A stretch of DNA of 64,000 bases, taken from positions 850,480 to 914,479 of the forward strand of contig NMRB01000026.1 in assembly GCA_002633025.1 (NCBI GenBank). Reading direction: 5' to 3'. Made by a program: the position numbers and the translations under genes. Positions 1 to 12,800 of this stretch are shown here, piece by piece. The notes beneath the pieces are model-generated. The model had not been told where the DNA came from and did not search any database. It worked only from the letters and a program-made list of their open reading frames with translations. Source of the stretch: Notospermus geniculatus (taxonomy: Eukaryota > Nemertea > Pilidiophora > Heteronemertea > Lineidae). How positions within the stretch are numbered: the stretch's first letter is position 1; the number at the start of each line of letters is the position of its first letter.

Positions 1-868
1 GTTTCCCCCTATACCCCCCTCGACCCCGTCCCCGCCCCTGAGCTGACATGTGAGACTGTCCGTCAAAACCATTCCTGGAATCATATGACTTTTTCCTGCC
101 ACCATTTTCAAATTTTTTCTTCGGTCTAAACACCGGATCCCTCGTATGTAAATCATCCGCCACATCGGCACTATAAAGCCGCGAACTATCACTATGAGTA
201 TCAAAATCATGTTTCTTTCCAAATTTCTGTTTTTTTCCACTGTCGCTGGAGGTCTCGATGAAATCAGTCATCTTACGCTGGACGAGAACATGACGCCCAG
301 GGTCAGAATTTGTGTCTTCAAATGGAATATTATTTTGGACCCTTTTTGGTGGCCTGTATCCATTATACCTTGCACCAACATCATCCACTATATTTCTTCC
401 ATATTGTCTCTGATAACGTGCCGATATGTGCACAGGATTTTCCTGCACGGCAAAGTTCGACCTGTCCCGCCAGGAATCATCCTGTGGACCAGGTTGATAA
501 TCTGGACTAGATTTTGGTGAGCTTTTCTTGTAGCGTTTCTTAGCTGCCTCGTTACTCGTCATATTTTCAAATTTGAATCCGTCTGTACTCTGACTGCTAG
601 CAGTACAAGAGGAACTACTGTTCTCAAATATCACATCAATGTGGTTCAAACTTGACGATCGACTCAAAGTCCTCAAACGGACACCGTTCACACTTTCACA
701 TTTGACGTTCTTCCCTGTGTTTCCACCAAACAAGAGTCCGGCACTCGGGAGAGTCGTGCTTGTATTTGACAGAGATCGTTGTGGATTACGAGCGATCTGA
801 TTCGCTGACTGGACACGATGAAGTTTCTTGGACTTCTTGCGTTTTTTCTTTTTAGCCTCACTCAGATC
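1..868 (-). CDS. SUCO: SUCO exon 18, basic C-terminal tail, cut by the window edge
   Basis: The exon starts after a tttcag acceptor with DLSEAKKKKRKKSKKLHRVQ and stays open for 289 codons to the left edge without a stop. It is rich in Ser, Lys, Arg and Asn and ends at the edge in an Arg/Gly-rich run (GRGRGRGG). The lysine-rich opening matches the family; the RG-rich end is not something I recall from vertebrate SUCO. The stop codon and 3' UTR are outside the window. Confidence 0.85.
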
Positions 869-3800
869 CTGAAAGAAACCAAAATAGACAAGTTAAGACA
901 CAAAAGATGTAGGTAAAGGTAAAGTCCGCTGGGCCAATGCTTGTGCATCGCAGGCCCATCAAGCTGGAAATGCGGTGGGATTCAAAACTTATGCAAAAGT
1001 TGTGTTGCTGTCAATGGTTGAAGATTTGAGCATGTCCGCCTCAGTTAATAAGTGGATTAAGTAAACATCTGGAGGACATGTGTACGACACTTGTGAAGAA
1101 AAAGAGGCCAAAATTCTGACCCAAGTCATTGTTTGGATATGGACTTTTCTCAATTAGATTCAGCTGATGCTAAATCTGGTGAAAAATAAGTGGCCAAGTC
1201 ACCAGGGCAAATGTCAAAGTTCAATCATCAAAATGAGGGCAGTTATTTATAATCTCTAATATCTTTTTATGCTATGTTCAATGGCAAACTGGTGAGAGAC
1301 AGGAGAGGACAGCCCCCTTTCTGGCAATTTCCTATCATGCACCCTTCAGGAAGCACCTCAGAATAATGTAAACGCATGCAGCTAGAAGTAAGGTTGAAAA
1401 CACCAGGTGCCTGTTTCATAAAGTGACTTTAAGCTAATGGTACCTTTAATCAAATGGAAAATGCATTGAAGCTAAAGGTACTGTTAGCTTGAAGTCACTT
1501 TATGAAACCGGCCCCATGTGTATAACTTCATGTAGGTAGAAAGCTGACAAGAAGAAAGAATCCTCCAGTACCGGGGTACTGTTACTACAATGAACAGGCA
1601 CCATTACATCTATCATGCAACCATTGCTACGAAACCCATCCTCCCACAGCAGGGTTTTTTACCTCGCTCCTCTTCATCCGCACACACTTTGTGTCTGATT
1701 GTATGAAGAGGAGCGAGACCAAAGCCCTGCTGTGGGAGGATGTTGAAACCATGAGATGAAGATAGACAGAGCTACAAACTTCATGCAATGAAACAGACAA
1801 ATGATGTTAAAGTGTACGTTAGCACCAGACTTCAATCAGATCTTGAGCCAATCCAGCCATTTTCTTTTCCTTGTTTGTGGTATTGGCAGTGTTTCCGCCA
1901 AAGGAACAGAAAAGGACCATTTTCTTTAATTTTTTATGGGGTTTTTGCTGATTTTGAAGAATTTAGTACCGTCAAAAAATTTCTGGCAGAAACCCTGGTT
2001 GGTGCCCCCTGCAACCAATGAGGGCTGTCAGAAAGGCACAACGGTGCCTGTCACTCTAAGGGTCCGGGTTCGATCCCCACTCAGATGTGCTCTTCATGTG
2101 ACAGATACAGCAACCCTAATACATGTACTCTGCGCAGGTTTTCTCTAGATACTCCAGTTTTCTCCTGCCGTTCATTTATTTTGCCCAATGTTGTCTCTAC
2201 ATGTTGAGCTATTATGCTGTATTTGGCACCAGCTCGCCAATCAGTATTTCACCAAAGAGATCATGGGTTCAGTCCCCATTTCAGTCAGCAGCTTTTGTGA
2301 AAGAGAGGATGATCCTCCTCTCCTTTGCGGCCTTTCTCCCGGGGTACCGGTTACCTCCTACATTACATGAATACCCTTTGGATGTATTACAAGTTAGAGT
2401 GAGAAAGTGGGCTTTGTAAAGGTGCATTAACGACAACTTTAACGTGACGATAAAGCTCCACGCAGACACCACAAAACCACTTACGTTTAAAACAACTCCC
2501 TTTTATAGGAAGGGACATTTTTCGAAAAGTTTTACCCTGTAGGGAGGAGATAGTTTGACAATAAACACACATAAATTCCTCCGCATATGCCACATCCAGG
2601 TAAGGTATTTTTCAAAAGACGAACAGCACATTTTATGGGCAATTTTGTAAACAGTGGAAAGGATTAGAGTTCAACCACTATGTTAGTCTAACCATGCAGC
2701 TTCCAGGGCCCATATTCATAAAACCTGGCTAGGCTTAGTTACTAGCTAAAGTGCCCAGTTTGTACAGGCCAATGTACACAACAAGCGACCAACTAAGCTA
2801 GCAAGATTTTATGAATACTGGCCCATATATAGGTCTATATCATGAGGAAAGTCTTTGGCTGAACAGAGATTCTCACACCAGGATAATGAGGGCTAGGTAT
2901 CTATTTACGGTCAGGAAAAAATTCAGAAGAAAAATTGGACCCTCACCTTCTTCTCATTGAGAAATGGAAAGTTTGCAGGTTCAACGATGAACAAGTCATT
3001 TTCGTTCCCTGAAAAAAAAGATTCATACAGATTCAATGTATTTGTATTTGATTAGATTTTCCCATCAGGGCCGAAGCCATAGCATTATTGGCCCTGGTAA
3101 GTATGGAAGAGGCCATCTCAAGCTACTCATGTTCCTCACTTGGATGGGGTCTTTTACTTGCCCTTGCAAAGAAACAAGGTACAAGGCACCACGGTTTCTG
3201 TCCCATGCGACGGACTGAAGAGCCAGGGACGATTAATCCCATATGACCTGGGATTCGAACCAGAGGACCTGCCGCTTGATAAGCAGATGTGATAACCACT
3301 CGGCTCCTCGAAAAATGTCATCTGCATGTTGTTGGGAATCAACAAGATAACCGTGTTACCTGTATGTTTTGCCTCCACATCACTGAGCGACCGCGACTTC
3401 GACACGGCAAGTTTCGTCGTTGTATTAATCGCAGGATCCGAATTGTGCCTCTGGAGGAGTTTAGGATGATCAGGCATATTCGCCAAGAGTTCTCGAAGTT
3501 CTGCTTGTGTCGTACGCTGTTTGTTTCTCCGTGTACACATCAGGAATAAAATAAACATGACCATCGTCTCCAGGACCAGGAAGACTAGATGGTTCTCTAA
3601 ATGCTGAAAAGAATGAAATCATAGATGACAAGAGGGGTTAGGATCTATTCCAATCATATCAGGATAGAAGAACACTCAAGAAAATCTTCCACTGGAAATC
3701 CAACTTCGCGAAGAAATTGAAGAGAACCTTTCACTGGAAGTCTATCTTCGTGAAGAAAAGGAAGAGAACCTTTCACTGGAAGTCTATCTTTGCGAAGAAA

Positions 3801-6800
3801 ATGAAGAGACCCTTCCACTGGAAGTCTATCTTCGCAAAGAAATTGAAGAGAACCTTCCAATGGAAGTCTATCTTCGTGAAGCAATTGAAGAAAACCTTTC
3901 ATTGGAATTGTATTTTCGCGAAGAAACTGAAGAGAACCTTTCACTGGAAGTCTATCTTTACGAAGAAACTGAAGAGAACCTTTCACCGGAAGTCTATCTT
4001 CATGAAGAATTCGAAGAGAACCTTCCACTGGAAGTCTATCTTCGTGAAGAGATTGAAGGGAACCCTTTCACTGGAATTCTATTTTCGCGAAGAATTTGAA
4101 GAGAACCTTCCACTGGAAGTCTATCTTCGTGGAGAAACTAAAGAGAACCTTTCACTGGAAGTTATCTTCATGAAGAAACTGAAGAGAACCTTTCACTGGA
4201 AGTCTATCTTCATGAAGAAACTGAAGAGAACCTTTCACTGGAAGTTATCTTCATGAAGAAACTGAAGAGAACCTTTCACTGGAAGTCTATCTTCGTGAAG
4301 AAACTGAAGAGAACCTTTCACTGGAAGTTATCTTCATGAAGAAACTGAAGAGAACCTTTCACTGGAAGTCTATCTTCGCTGAGAATTAGAATAGAACCTT
4401 TCACTGGAAGTCATCTTCACGAAGACATTGAAGCAATTTCAACCCAGGAATCTGTCAGTCACTTACCTTAACACTCATCTTGTCAATATCCTTATTAAGT
4501 GTGTCCACAAGCCTCGTTAGCTCCTCAATCCTCGCGTGTAATTTCCCCGTCTTTTCCTTCTGCCTCTGGTCACTCTGCTCGGCCCATTTTGATGTGTTCA
4601 TCAACCTGGCGATGGTTATGTTGAACGACCGATACATCGCCTCCATCTGTTTCTTGTATCGCTGGCTTAGTTCCTCCAGATATCTGCAACACAGAAAATA
4701 CCCTGGGTTTATCAGAACTCTCCAAATTTATCCAGTAGCTTCCATGTCACCCGTGTTAGGCCCTCCAACATTGTCCAACCAAACATCAGCCATTAGTTAA
4801 GAGAGGGACTTTAGAAAGACAGAGTTGAGCGCACAACAACTTTAGATGGAATTCAGGAGAGAATTCTAAGTGACCCCTTTGGCCGTTTGATCAACTCACC
4901 TGCTGCTCAGAGACATATTAAGCTCCAGAGCCTTGACTCGGTTATTTAACCTCATGATTGCCGACTCGCGCTTCCCCGCCGATGCAGCACCAGTAACGGG
5001 CAAATCCTGTACAACCTGGTCCCCATTTCCATTCCCATTCTCCTTCAAAGCCTCTTTTGAGTCTTTCCCGCCATTTTGCACACTTTTGGAATCCTTCCCA
5101 CCGTTTTGCACTACTTTGGAATCTTTCCCGCCATTTTGAGCACCGTCACCGGACACCTCTCTTTCAGCACCGTTCCCATTCACCGCACCCGCACCATTCT
5201 GCTGCACCGTATCAACCGGTATCTCAACTTTCTTTGTATCCTCTACAACAACCGGTTTATCCTCGTCCTGGGGTGGAACAGACTCCTGGAGAACTGCCGA
5301 TGGTTTTATCACAGATTGTGTGGAACTTGTCTCTTTAATAACCCGACTCCCCACCGCCACATCCGGACCCATCGTCGACACAGACATAGACGACGACAAC
5401 ACGGCTGGAGATGACGTTGCTTGGGTCCTCAACGTTGCATCTCGCTCCAATTCAGGAGACACAGCAAGAGTCTTTGTTGTTGAATGACTCAAGTTATCAG
5501 TCGTTATTTGAGAACTCGCGACGCTCCCGATATTGTCCTCTGATTTAAGAGTCTTTGTTGGCTGAATCAAGGAGCTCTCTTGGACTGTCACGTCGGGCGT
5601 GGTCAATGGAATATGTACTGAAACCGAGGCTGACATAGGCAGTGGCATCTGCTTGGTCGGTTTCTCATACTCCGGGATGCCTTCCACTGCGGTTTGGGGC
5701 GTCCCACTCGGTTGGACTGTAGGCCTGGGCGAGTTTATCACAGTCGTTGTATAAAGATCCATCTGCTCTGATTCAGGAATCGGAATTCGTTTTGCACCAT
5801 TTTTCTTACTACAGTTTCTACAACAACAGGAGCCCATCCTCTCCCAACACCGGGTAAGAATACACATATAGATACACGGGCCGTGCCCGATCAACGGCGG
5901 AAAGCTGCGATATTTTGATTGGGCAGTCTCGCACAGTTGACAGTTCCTGAAGAGACTGCACATAGCACCGACTAACGTAGCACCATAGTAGTTGATCACG
6001 CTGACAACGGAGAAATTTGGATTGATCCCGCTGGCGGCAGGTTGAGGAATTGTGGGATATGGAATGGATGGACGAATGACTGTGTCGAATATCACATTGG
6101 AACCTGCGAAAGAAAGAAATAAGAACATTCAGAAGATATCAGAATTGAGAAACCTTCCATGATTTCTTGAAATTGGAGGTTTATTACCGGTACGTGCAAA
6201 CAGGAAAAGTTAGTACGAACTTAACCCTTGGACCCTAAAGGGTTCGTAATAGCAAGGGGGACTGTTTTTAAGTCGTCAACCTATTGCTTACAAGATGGAA
6301 CATTCTGATTCACGGCAAGGTGATGTAGGTGTCTGGCCTTCAATTACACTCAAATGATGGTGAATAAATGTAGCATACCTGGCAGGCCAGGTCCAGAAGT
6401 TGGCAGTGGTATATCTGGCTTGATCTGACCCTCAAAAGGGCGCTGACCCGTCTGCTCCTGGAGGCAGGGGAGGCTGAAGTTGTCTGTAGCATTGGCATCA
6501 TCCTTCACTACACGAAACTGACCTGAAGTGGAAAAGATGACTATGAAGTTTGGTGATATTTCAAGAAGGGGAAGAAGAAGTTTGGATACAGACAAGTGGA
6601 CAGGACAGAGATGGCATGAACCATGTCCTATCGGATCTGAAGGCCTGTTTATATCAAGCATGACCACAATGTGAATGCACCAACAGCTTTATTTCCACAC
6701 CTCATCTCTTCCCAATGAGATGACTTTTCAACATTTGTGGTTGCACTTGGTATAAACAAGCCGTAGGTCACAAGGTTTTATGAATATGAGTCCAGATGAG

Positions 6801-9800
6801 CTTGGGGGAAAATGAGGCCCTCAAAAGGATAATTTGTGTGGAAAGAGCGGGTAAAAATTGCTTACGTCCGGGGCAGGGTGCAGATTTATTCTCACTCTGG
6901 TTGTCAGTAGAGGCTGAAAATGCATGCAGAGGTTATAAAGACATGCAGGAATGATCATATCCTTGTCAGGAATTGCCAACGTCCTGATTTCAGCAATGTT
7001 TATTGCCATTGCTGGTGAAAAGTTGTGGATATTTTGATGAAAATTTGAATGAAAATCCTTTAGATAGTTATACCAAACAACATTTATTGAAATATTTTTG
7101 ACCTAATCCATTATTTTAGTGAAATATCTGCACGATTTGTGCTCCACGGGTCAACCATCACAAACATCAGACTTACCGACAGACGGTTTCTTCCCGTCCT
7201 CGTCTCCCTTCAAAACTCTCTTGACAACATTCATCACGATGTCTGCAACAAGAAACGTAAGGGTTCATCCACAGGAAAATCTGCATATTGAAGAAATCAG
7301 ATTTTACTGCAGAAGCACTGAATTGGGCCCTGTCTTTCTATTGGGACTCCTGCTGTAGACCCCTCAGCATTTCCATAGATGACTTGCAGAAATAGAATTA
7401 GGTCAAAGTCAAACGAGGCGTCATAATGCCATTTTGACCACCGATTCATTGTGACCACATCTTTTGATTCATTCGTCAGACAAAACAGTGTTATGACATC
7501 TGGTTTGACTTCGGTGGCGTTGCTGTGACAATGACCTAATTCAATTTCTAAAACTCATCGTTTGGGACACCCTGTATAGATCCTACCTGTGGCACTTGTA
7601 AATATATTATCAGCGCCGTCTGCCTGCGTTTGTTCAACAGGTGGGTGGACATCTTCATTGTCATCATCATCATCGATCTCTGCATAGCTCGTGCCGAATA
7701 CTCTGAAATAGGGAGACAGGGGTTGAATTCTCAGGGGATTGGAATCCATGACCAGGTGATGCAAGGTATCGAGTCGAAGTGTGAGTTGAAAATACAGCCC
7801 CCCCCTCGCTATTAAGAACTCCAAGTGTTAAGTTTGTACTAACGCGGAGTTTGGAATAGCGAGGATTTACCGTAGATACATGTCATGACATTTTGGGAGC
7901 CAGACGTTGGGTTCGTAATATCCGGGAGTTTGTAAAATCGAGGTTCACAGAGCGAGGGTGCACGGTAGTACTCAAATTAACAGTCATACCATGACATAGT
8001 CTAGCAAATATCACAGTTAACACCTTCGGTGCTGAAGGACGGTAATCACCATCTTGCGTAACGTATACGCTTGGGTGCTAAAAGACGGTAATCACCGTCC
8101 AGATTTCAAATTTGGCGCCCAGGCTTATACGCAACCACATCGTTGAGAAGGGGATTCCCCATGATCGGACAATACATCAGAGTTATTTTTAGCACAATAG
8201 ACGGCCTGTACATGCTGTAGATTGGATACAATGCCGGCTCGCGGTGCTATTCGCTTGAGAACTCGGGTTTTCAGGGGGGAAATAGCGGAATTTGTGGCTG
8301 ATTCGGAATCGGATTTGAGTGATTTGGATTACAATAGTGATGAAAAAGGCGTACAGGTTGGTAGAAGTTATTCAGATAGTGACTTTGATGATAATTTGAG
8401 CGTGGCAAGTGGTGCAGATGACCAGCCAACGATGCCTAAAGATGGCACCACAGACGTGTAACCTTAGTAGCAAATGGCGGAAAATCCGAAAAACGCTCAG
8501 CACCGAAGGTGTTAATGGGTACCATGGTATAGTCCAGCAAATGTCACAGTTAATGGGTACCATGGTATAGTCTAGCAAACATCACAGTTAATGGGTACCA
8601 TGGTATAGCCTAGCAAATGTCACAGTTGATGGTGGCACCACGGCATAGTCTAGCAAATGTCACAGTTGATGATGGCACCTTTTAAGGATTTAAATATCGT
8701 TTTTATGATCCACTTCACAATGCTGTGTGAGCCAAATTGATAAGTTGGGTCAGGGATTTGTGTCAGCCACAAGTAAGGCACTGTTCGAATGAGTGTATCA
8801 CTCCACTTACGCACCCCACTAAGTCATGACGGAGTGATCCAGCCTACCTGACATTGTGGAACACATCTTCTTTACTAATAAACACTATTAAGCTACACAC
8901 TGTAGGATGTTCAAGTTACCCTGAACTTTGACACCAACTTACAGTGGAACAATTTAGATACCGGTACACAATACGTCAAGTCATAATGTAAACTAGACTA
9001 TCTTTCTCTACTGACGCTTATCTCAAATGCGACAAGGCTTTTTGGCTGATTTATTGCTGATTTCGCCGAGGTCGCACATCGTTCGACATATCAATTATGC
9101 CAAGAGTTCTACTTATGGCACTTGAGATTTCTTGTCAACTTCAAAAGTCGGATGAGTTTTTGGTGTCGTTGGTTGAAACACACTCAATATAATCAATGAC
9201 ATTTGGAAATTTCCGTCCAACACACTTGTACGAAATATCGCAGCCCTTACCTTAGTAATGTTAGTGGACAGAAATGCTCCGTTCCGAAATGCGACAAAAC
9301 CTCCACTTTTATGTATTTTGAATAAAGTTGCTGGCCAATCACAGGAAAAATGTGGATCTTCCGTTCCTCAGAGGCGGTATATGTATTAAGCAGCTTCCAG
9401 TCCTTTGACGGGTATTTGTCACTCGTGTGCAGCCTGACCTCTTTTGGCAGGGAAGAGAACAACTCGTAGTTAGCGACCTCGATGAATTTGACTTGTATTG
9501 GTTCGCAGAGCTCCACAATGAACCTGAAAGGAGAAGTTTTTAAGGAATTATGACACGAGGATGAAAACCTATGGGGGAGGGGAAAACTCAGCCCGTAAAA
9601 CACTGCTGACTCGTGACAAAATTTGAAAGGCTCACTCCACACAACATCAGTCAGTCATTAAGGGGGTCGTCTCCAAATTATTTTCGATCAGTCAGTCATT
9701 AAGGGGGTCGTCTCCAAATTATTTTCGTTTCAAACAAATGTTAACATTTTGGAGACGGTCCCTAACTGATTCATTTTTCCCGCAACAAAACCAAACAAAT

Positions 9801-12800
9801 CAGAAATGAGAGATACACGAACAAAATTGAAAGAAAAATGTTGCATGCAAATGGCAGAGAAAACCCGGAGAAAGGAATGGAGAGCTGAAAGTGAGATAGG
9901 CAAAAAGCAGAAACCAAATTGCTGTTGCCATGTTTGACTTTCATAATGGTAAGCAAATAAAGCAGTAGATCCATTGAAACTGTCTCCAAATTACGATGTC
10001 GACATCACTGGAGAAGCTGAATTCCTCCCTGAACTCCCCCTTACAACAAGTTAAAAGAGCCCAAAACTAGAATCACCTCAATGAAATGAAACAAAGAAAA
10101 AGATCGTCTCACTGTTGACTTGGTACAGTCACTGAACTAAAAATAAAGTCACATGAAGTGATCTACAGAATGAAAGGGAACTAAAATGACAGAATCCGAC
10201 ACGAGTGTTTCCCTTGACAAATGTGAGGCAGTCTAGGAAAACCCGTCGGATGTCAATAGCTGAAATGTACTACGTAACAGGTGAACAGTAGCAAATCAAT
10301 GCACAGGTAACCTGACAGCCCTTGTTGATCATTCAGCGACTTCCGACGGATTTTCCTACCGTCCCACACAAATAGATCTTGTATCATCCAACAATGGCAG
10401 ACGGAAGTCGCTGGCGACCATCATCATCCTAGTACTCCTCACAGTTTATCATCTTCTGACTTAAGTCCACACAACAACCTCTCACAAACTCAAATTCCTC
10501 GTTTCAAAGAGACCACTCAGTCTGTGGACACCGACGTCGTGTTTCTAACTTCAAGTCACATTTCACAACAACTGAAGACGTTACTGCCGTTAGATACCAC
10601 CACCCACCAGAAGTTAGCGGTCCTAGAACGTCACGAAATTTGACGTCATAGAGCAGAAGTGCACGCCACATCGTCATCCATAATGACACGAGGCCGTGGC
10701 CTACACTGTGACGTCAAATTTTGTGACTTCGAGAACCGCTGACAGGCAGCCGGCGGCCTCCTACAGCAGTAAAGTCTCTCATTCCAGGCATACGAACTCT
10801 CCATAGTCCTTACCATTTATTAGCACTACAAGGGTTAATCATGTACTCATCCTTGTTGTCGTTTAGAGTGTACGAGGCGTGCTGCACCTCCTGGTTATGG
10901 GCCAGAATCTTTGCCCCACAGCTTAGGGAGGCGTAGTTGGTCCGCATGGTACTTGGGCGAGTCAGCTGACTACCAGTTGTGCCGGGTTGGGCCGTATGAC
11001 CTGTGAGACAAACACAAATAATGAACAATGCGACAAACATTAGAAGAAAATATTCTTCAGATGAAATAGCCTTCATGTGCCTTAAATAAATTTATTTCAA
11101 ATTATTTCTCCCAAACTTGCGCATTTTGCACAAATATTCTTTACAGTGCTATAAAACAAACATGTTTCCTTCCAATTATTTCCCACCACTCACACATTTT
11201 GAAAATATCACTAAAAGTGCATGGATGCACATTAATGTCGTCTGCCTAGGCCTGGTACAGAACAAGTCGATGTTTTCATGTGTTGATAGCAACGTGGTTA
11301 TTTTCTTCACTACCCCCGGGCATAATACCATAAGCAATGAACAATCCCACGATTTCGAATATTAAATCAATTATCTTTAGTTTGTAGGAGGTGGCAGTGA
11401 GATTTTTCTCTGTTCGGTACAGTTTTTTAGCTGTAACATGGTACATGTAATCAGGGTTTCCGCCAGGATTTTCTTCCAGGGTACGACCTGGGGGGGGAGA
11501 AAAAAAATTTTAAAAAAATTATTTTTTTTCAAAATTTTTTCAAAAATTTTTTTTTCCTGTTAATAATGGCCTCCAGAGTCATTTTTTACACTCCAAAATG
11601 CAAAATTAGTCTTCCTTCTGCATGAAAGTTGCATTTGAAATGTAACAAATTTAAGAAAAACATTACTGAAGTGATTTTTTCAGGGTACTATATCGTACCC
11701 TCAAATTTCTTTAGGGTACTATATTTGTACCCAAAGTACCCTCTGGCGGGGACCCTGGTAATGTCAGGCATGATCAGACTGCAAGTGCATCCATTATTTC
11801 AATAGTCTGAATACTTCTCTATTACGACCACCGCTTACTACCTGAGGTGCAGATGGTCTGAAAGAATCAAGTGATGCACTGAATGAGCTCCTTCAGTTCC
11901 CCAGAAAAATTTCTGGAGAGACAGGGGGGAATAATGTGAAGTGCTTTGAGACTGTATGAGGGGCGGATCCACGATTTCGGAAAAGAAGGGGCGCACTGTG
12001 CTAGAAACATTGAAATCTGCGGTGAATTTCAATGATTTGCTCGAAATTTCAGAATTTCACGGATTTGTTATCCGAAAGGGGGTGTGCCCCCTGGATCTGC
12101 GCCTATGTATAATTCTCACCATTTTGTTTACTCTTTTCCTTTTCCTCCTCTTTCTTAGCCTCATGTTGTTGTTTCTTCCACTCGTTAAAAGATGGCATAT
12201 CTTCCTCCTCGTGAGGCGGTACGATCACTGGTGGCGTGACTGGCTCTGATTCTGATGCTGTCCCATCTGAAAATGTGACAACATTTAAGAAACATCATGG
12301 AGAAGCCAAGAAGCGGGCAGGAAGAATTCCAAGTTACCAATACACTGTGGCTCCAGCAGCTTTTCAGTCAGCCAATTCAAGGTCATTTTAAGGTTTTTCA
12401 AGGCCAAAATCAAGGTCAACGTTTTGTGAACGAAGTGAAGAAACACACTCTGACTTATTTCTGAACACGGAGATCTCCCTACCTGTCTTTTCGGCTGTCT
12501 TTATTTTCTCCTCTTTTTCTTTCACCTCTTCCTCCGCTCCCGTCTCCGTCACGTTCCCCACCGGAGGCTTCTTCTCTTCTACTTCATCTGTCTTCACCGT
12601 ATCACCCTCGGCAGGTTTGGGGACCTCTTCCGCCTTCTTTTCTTGAAGGCCTTCATTTTGTACAACAGGAGCTGGCTCAGTTACCCTGCAATGAGACGGA
12701 GAGGAGGGCTTCGTTAAGTTTTGTCAGGCATCAAGAAGTCAATGTTGAACAGGGGCAGATCCACCATTTCAGAAAAGAGGGGGCGCACTTTGCAAGAAAC

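Noticed and set aside
3654-4256. Long open frames on both strands reading FHWKSIF and LPVKGSLQFL repeats
   Set aside because: They arise from a minisatellite whose unit is mostly 42 bp. Several frames on both strands are open, there are no splice sites or start context, and the region is an intron of SUCO.
3660-4430. CRISPR-like repeat array
   Set aside because: Repeats are adjacent with no unique spacers and the genome is eukaryotic; this is a minisatellite.
8222-8461. 80-codon plus-strand frame as an independent gene
   Set aside because: It lies wholly inside the TTAA-flanked element and reads like a truncated piggyBac N-terminus, so it is recorded with the element.
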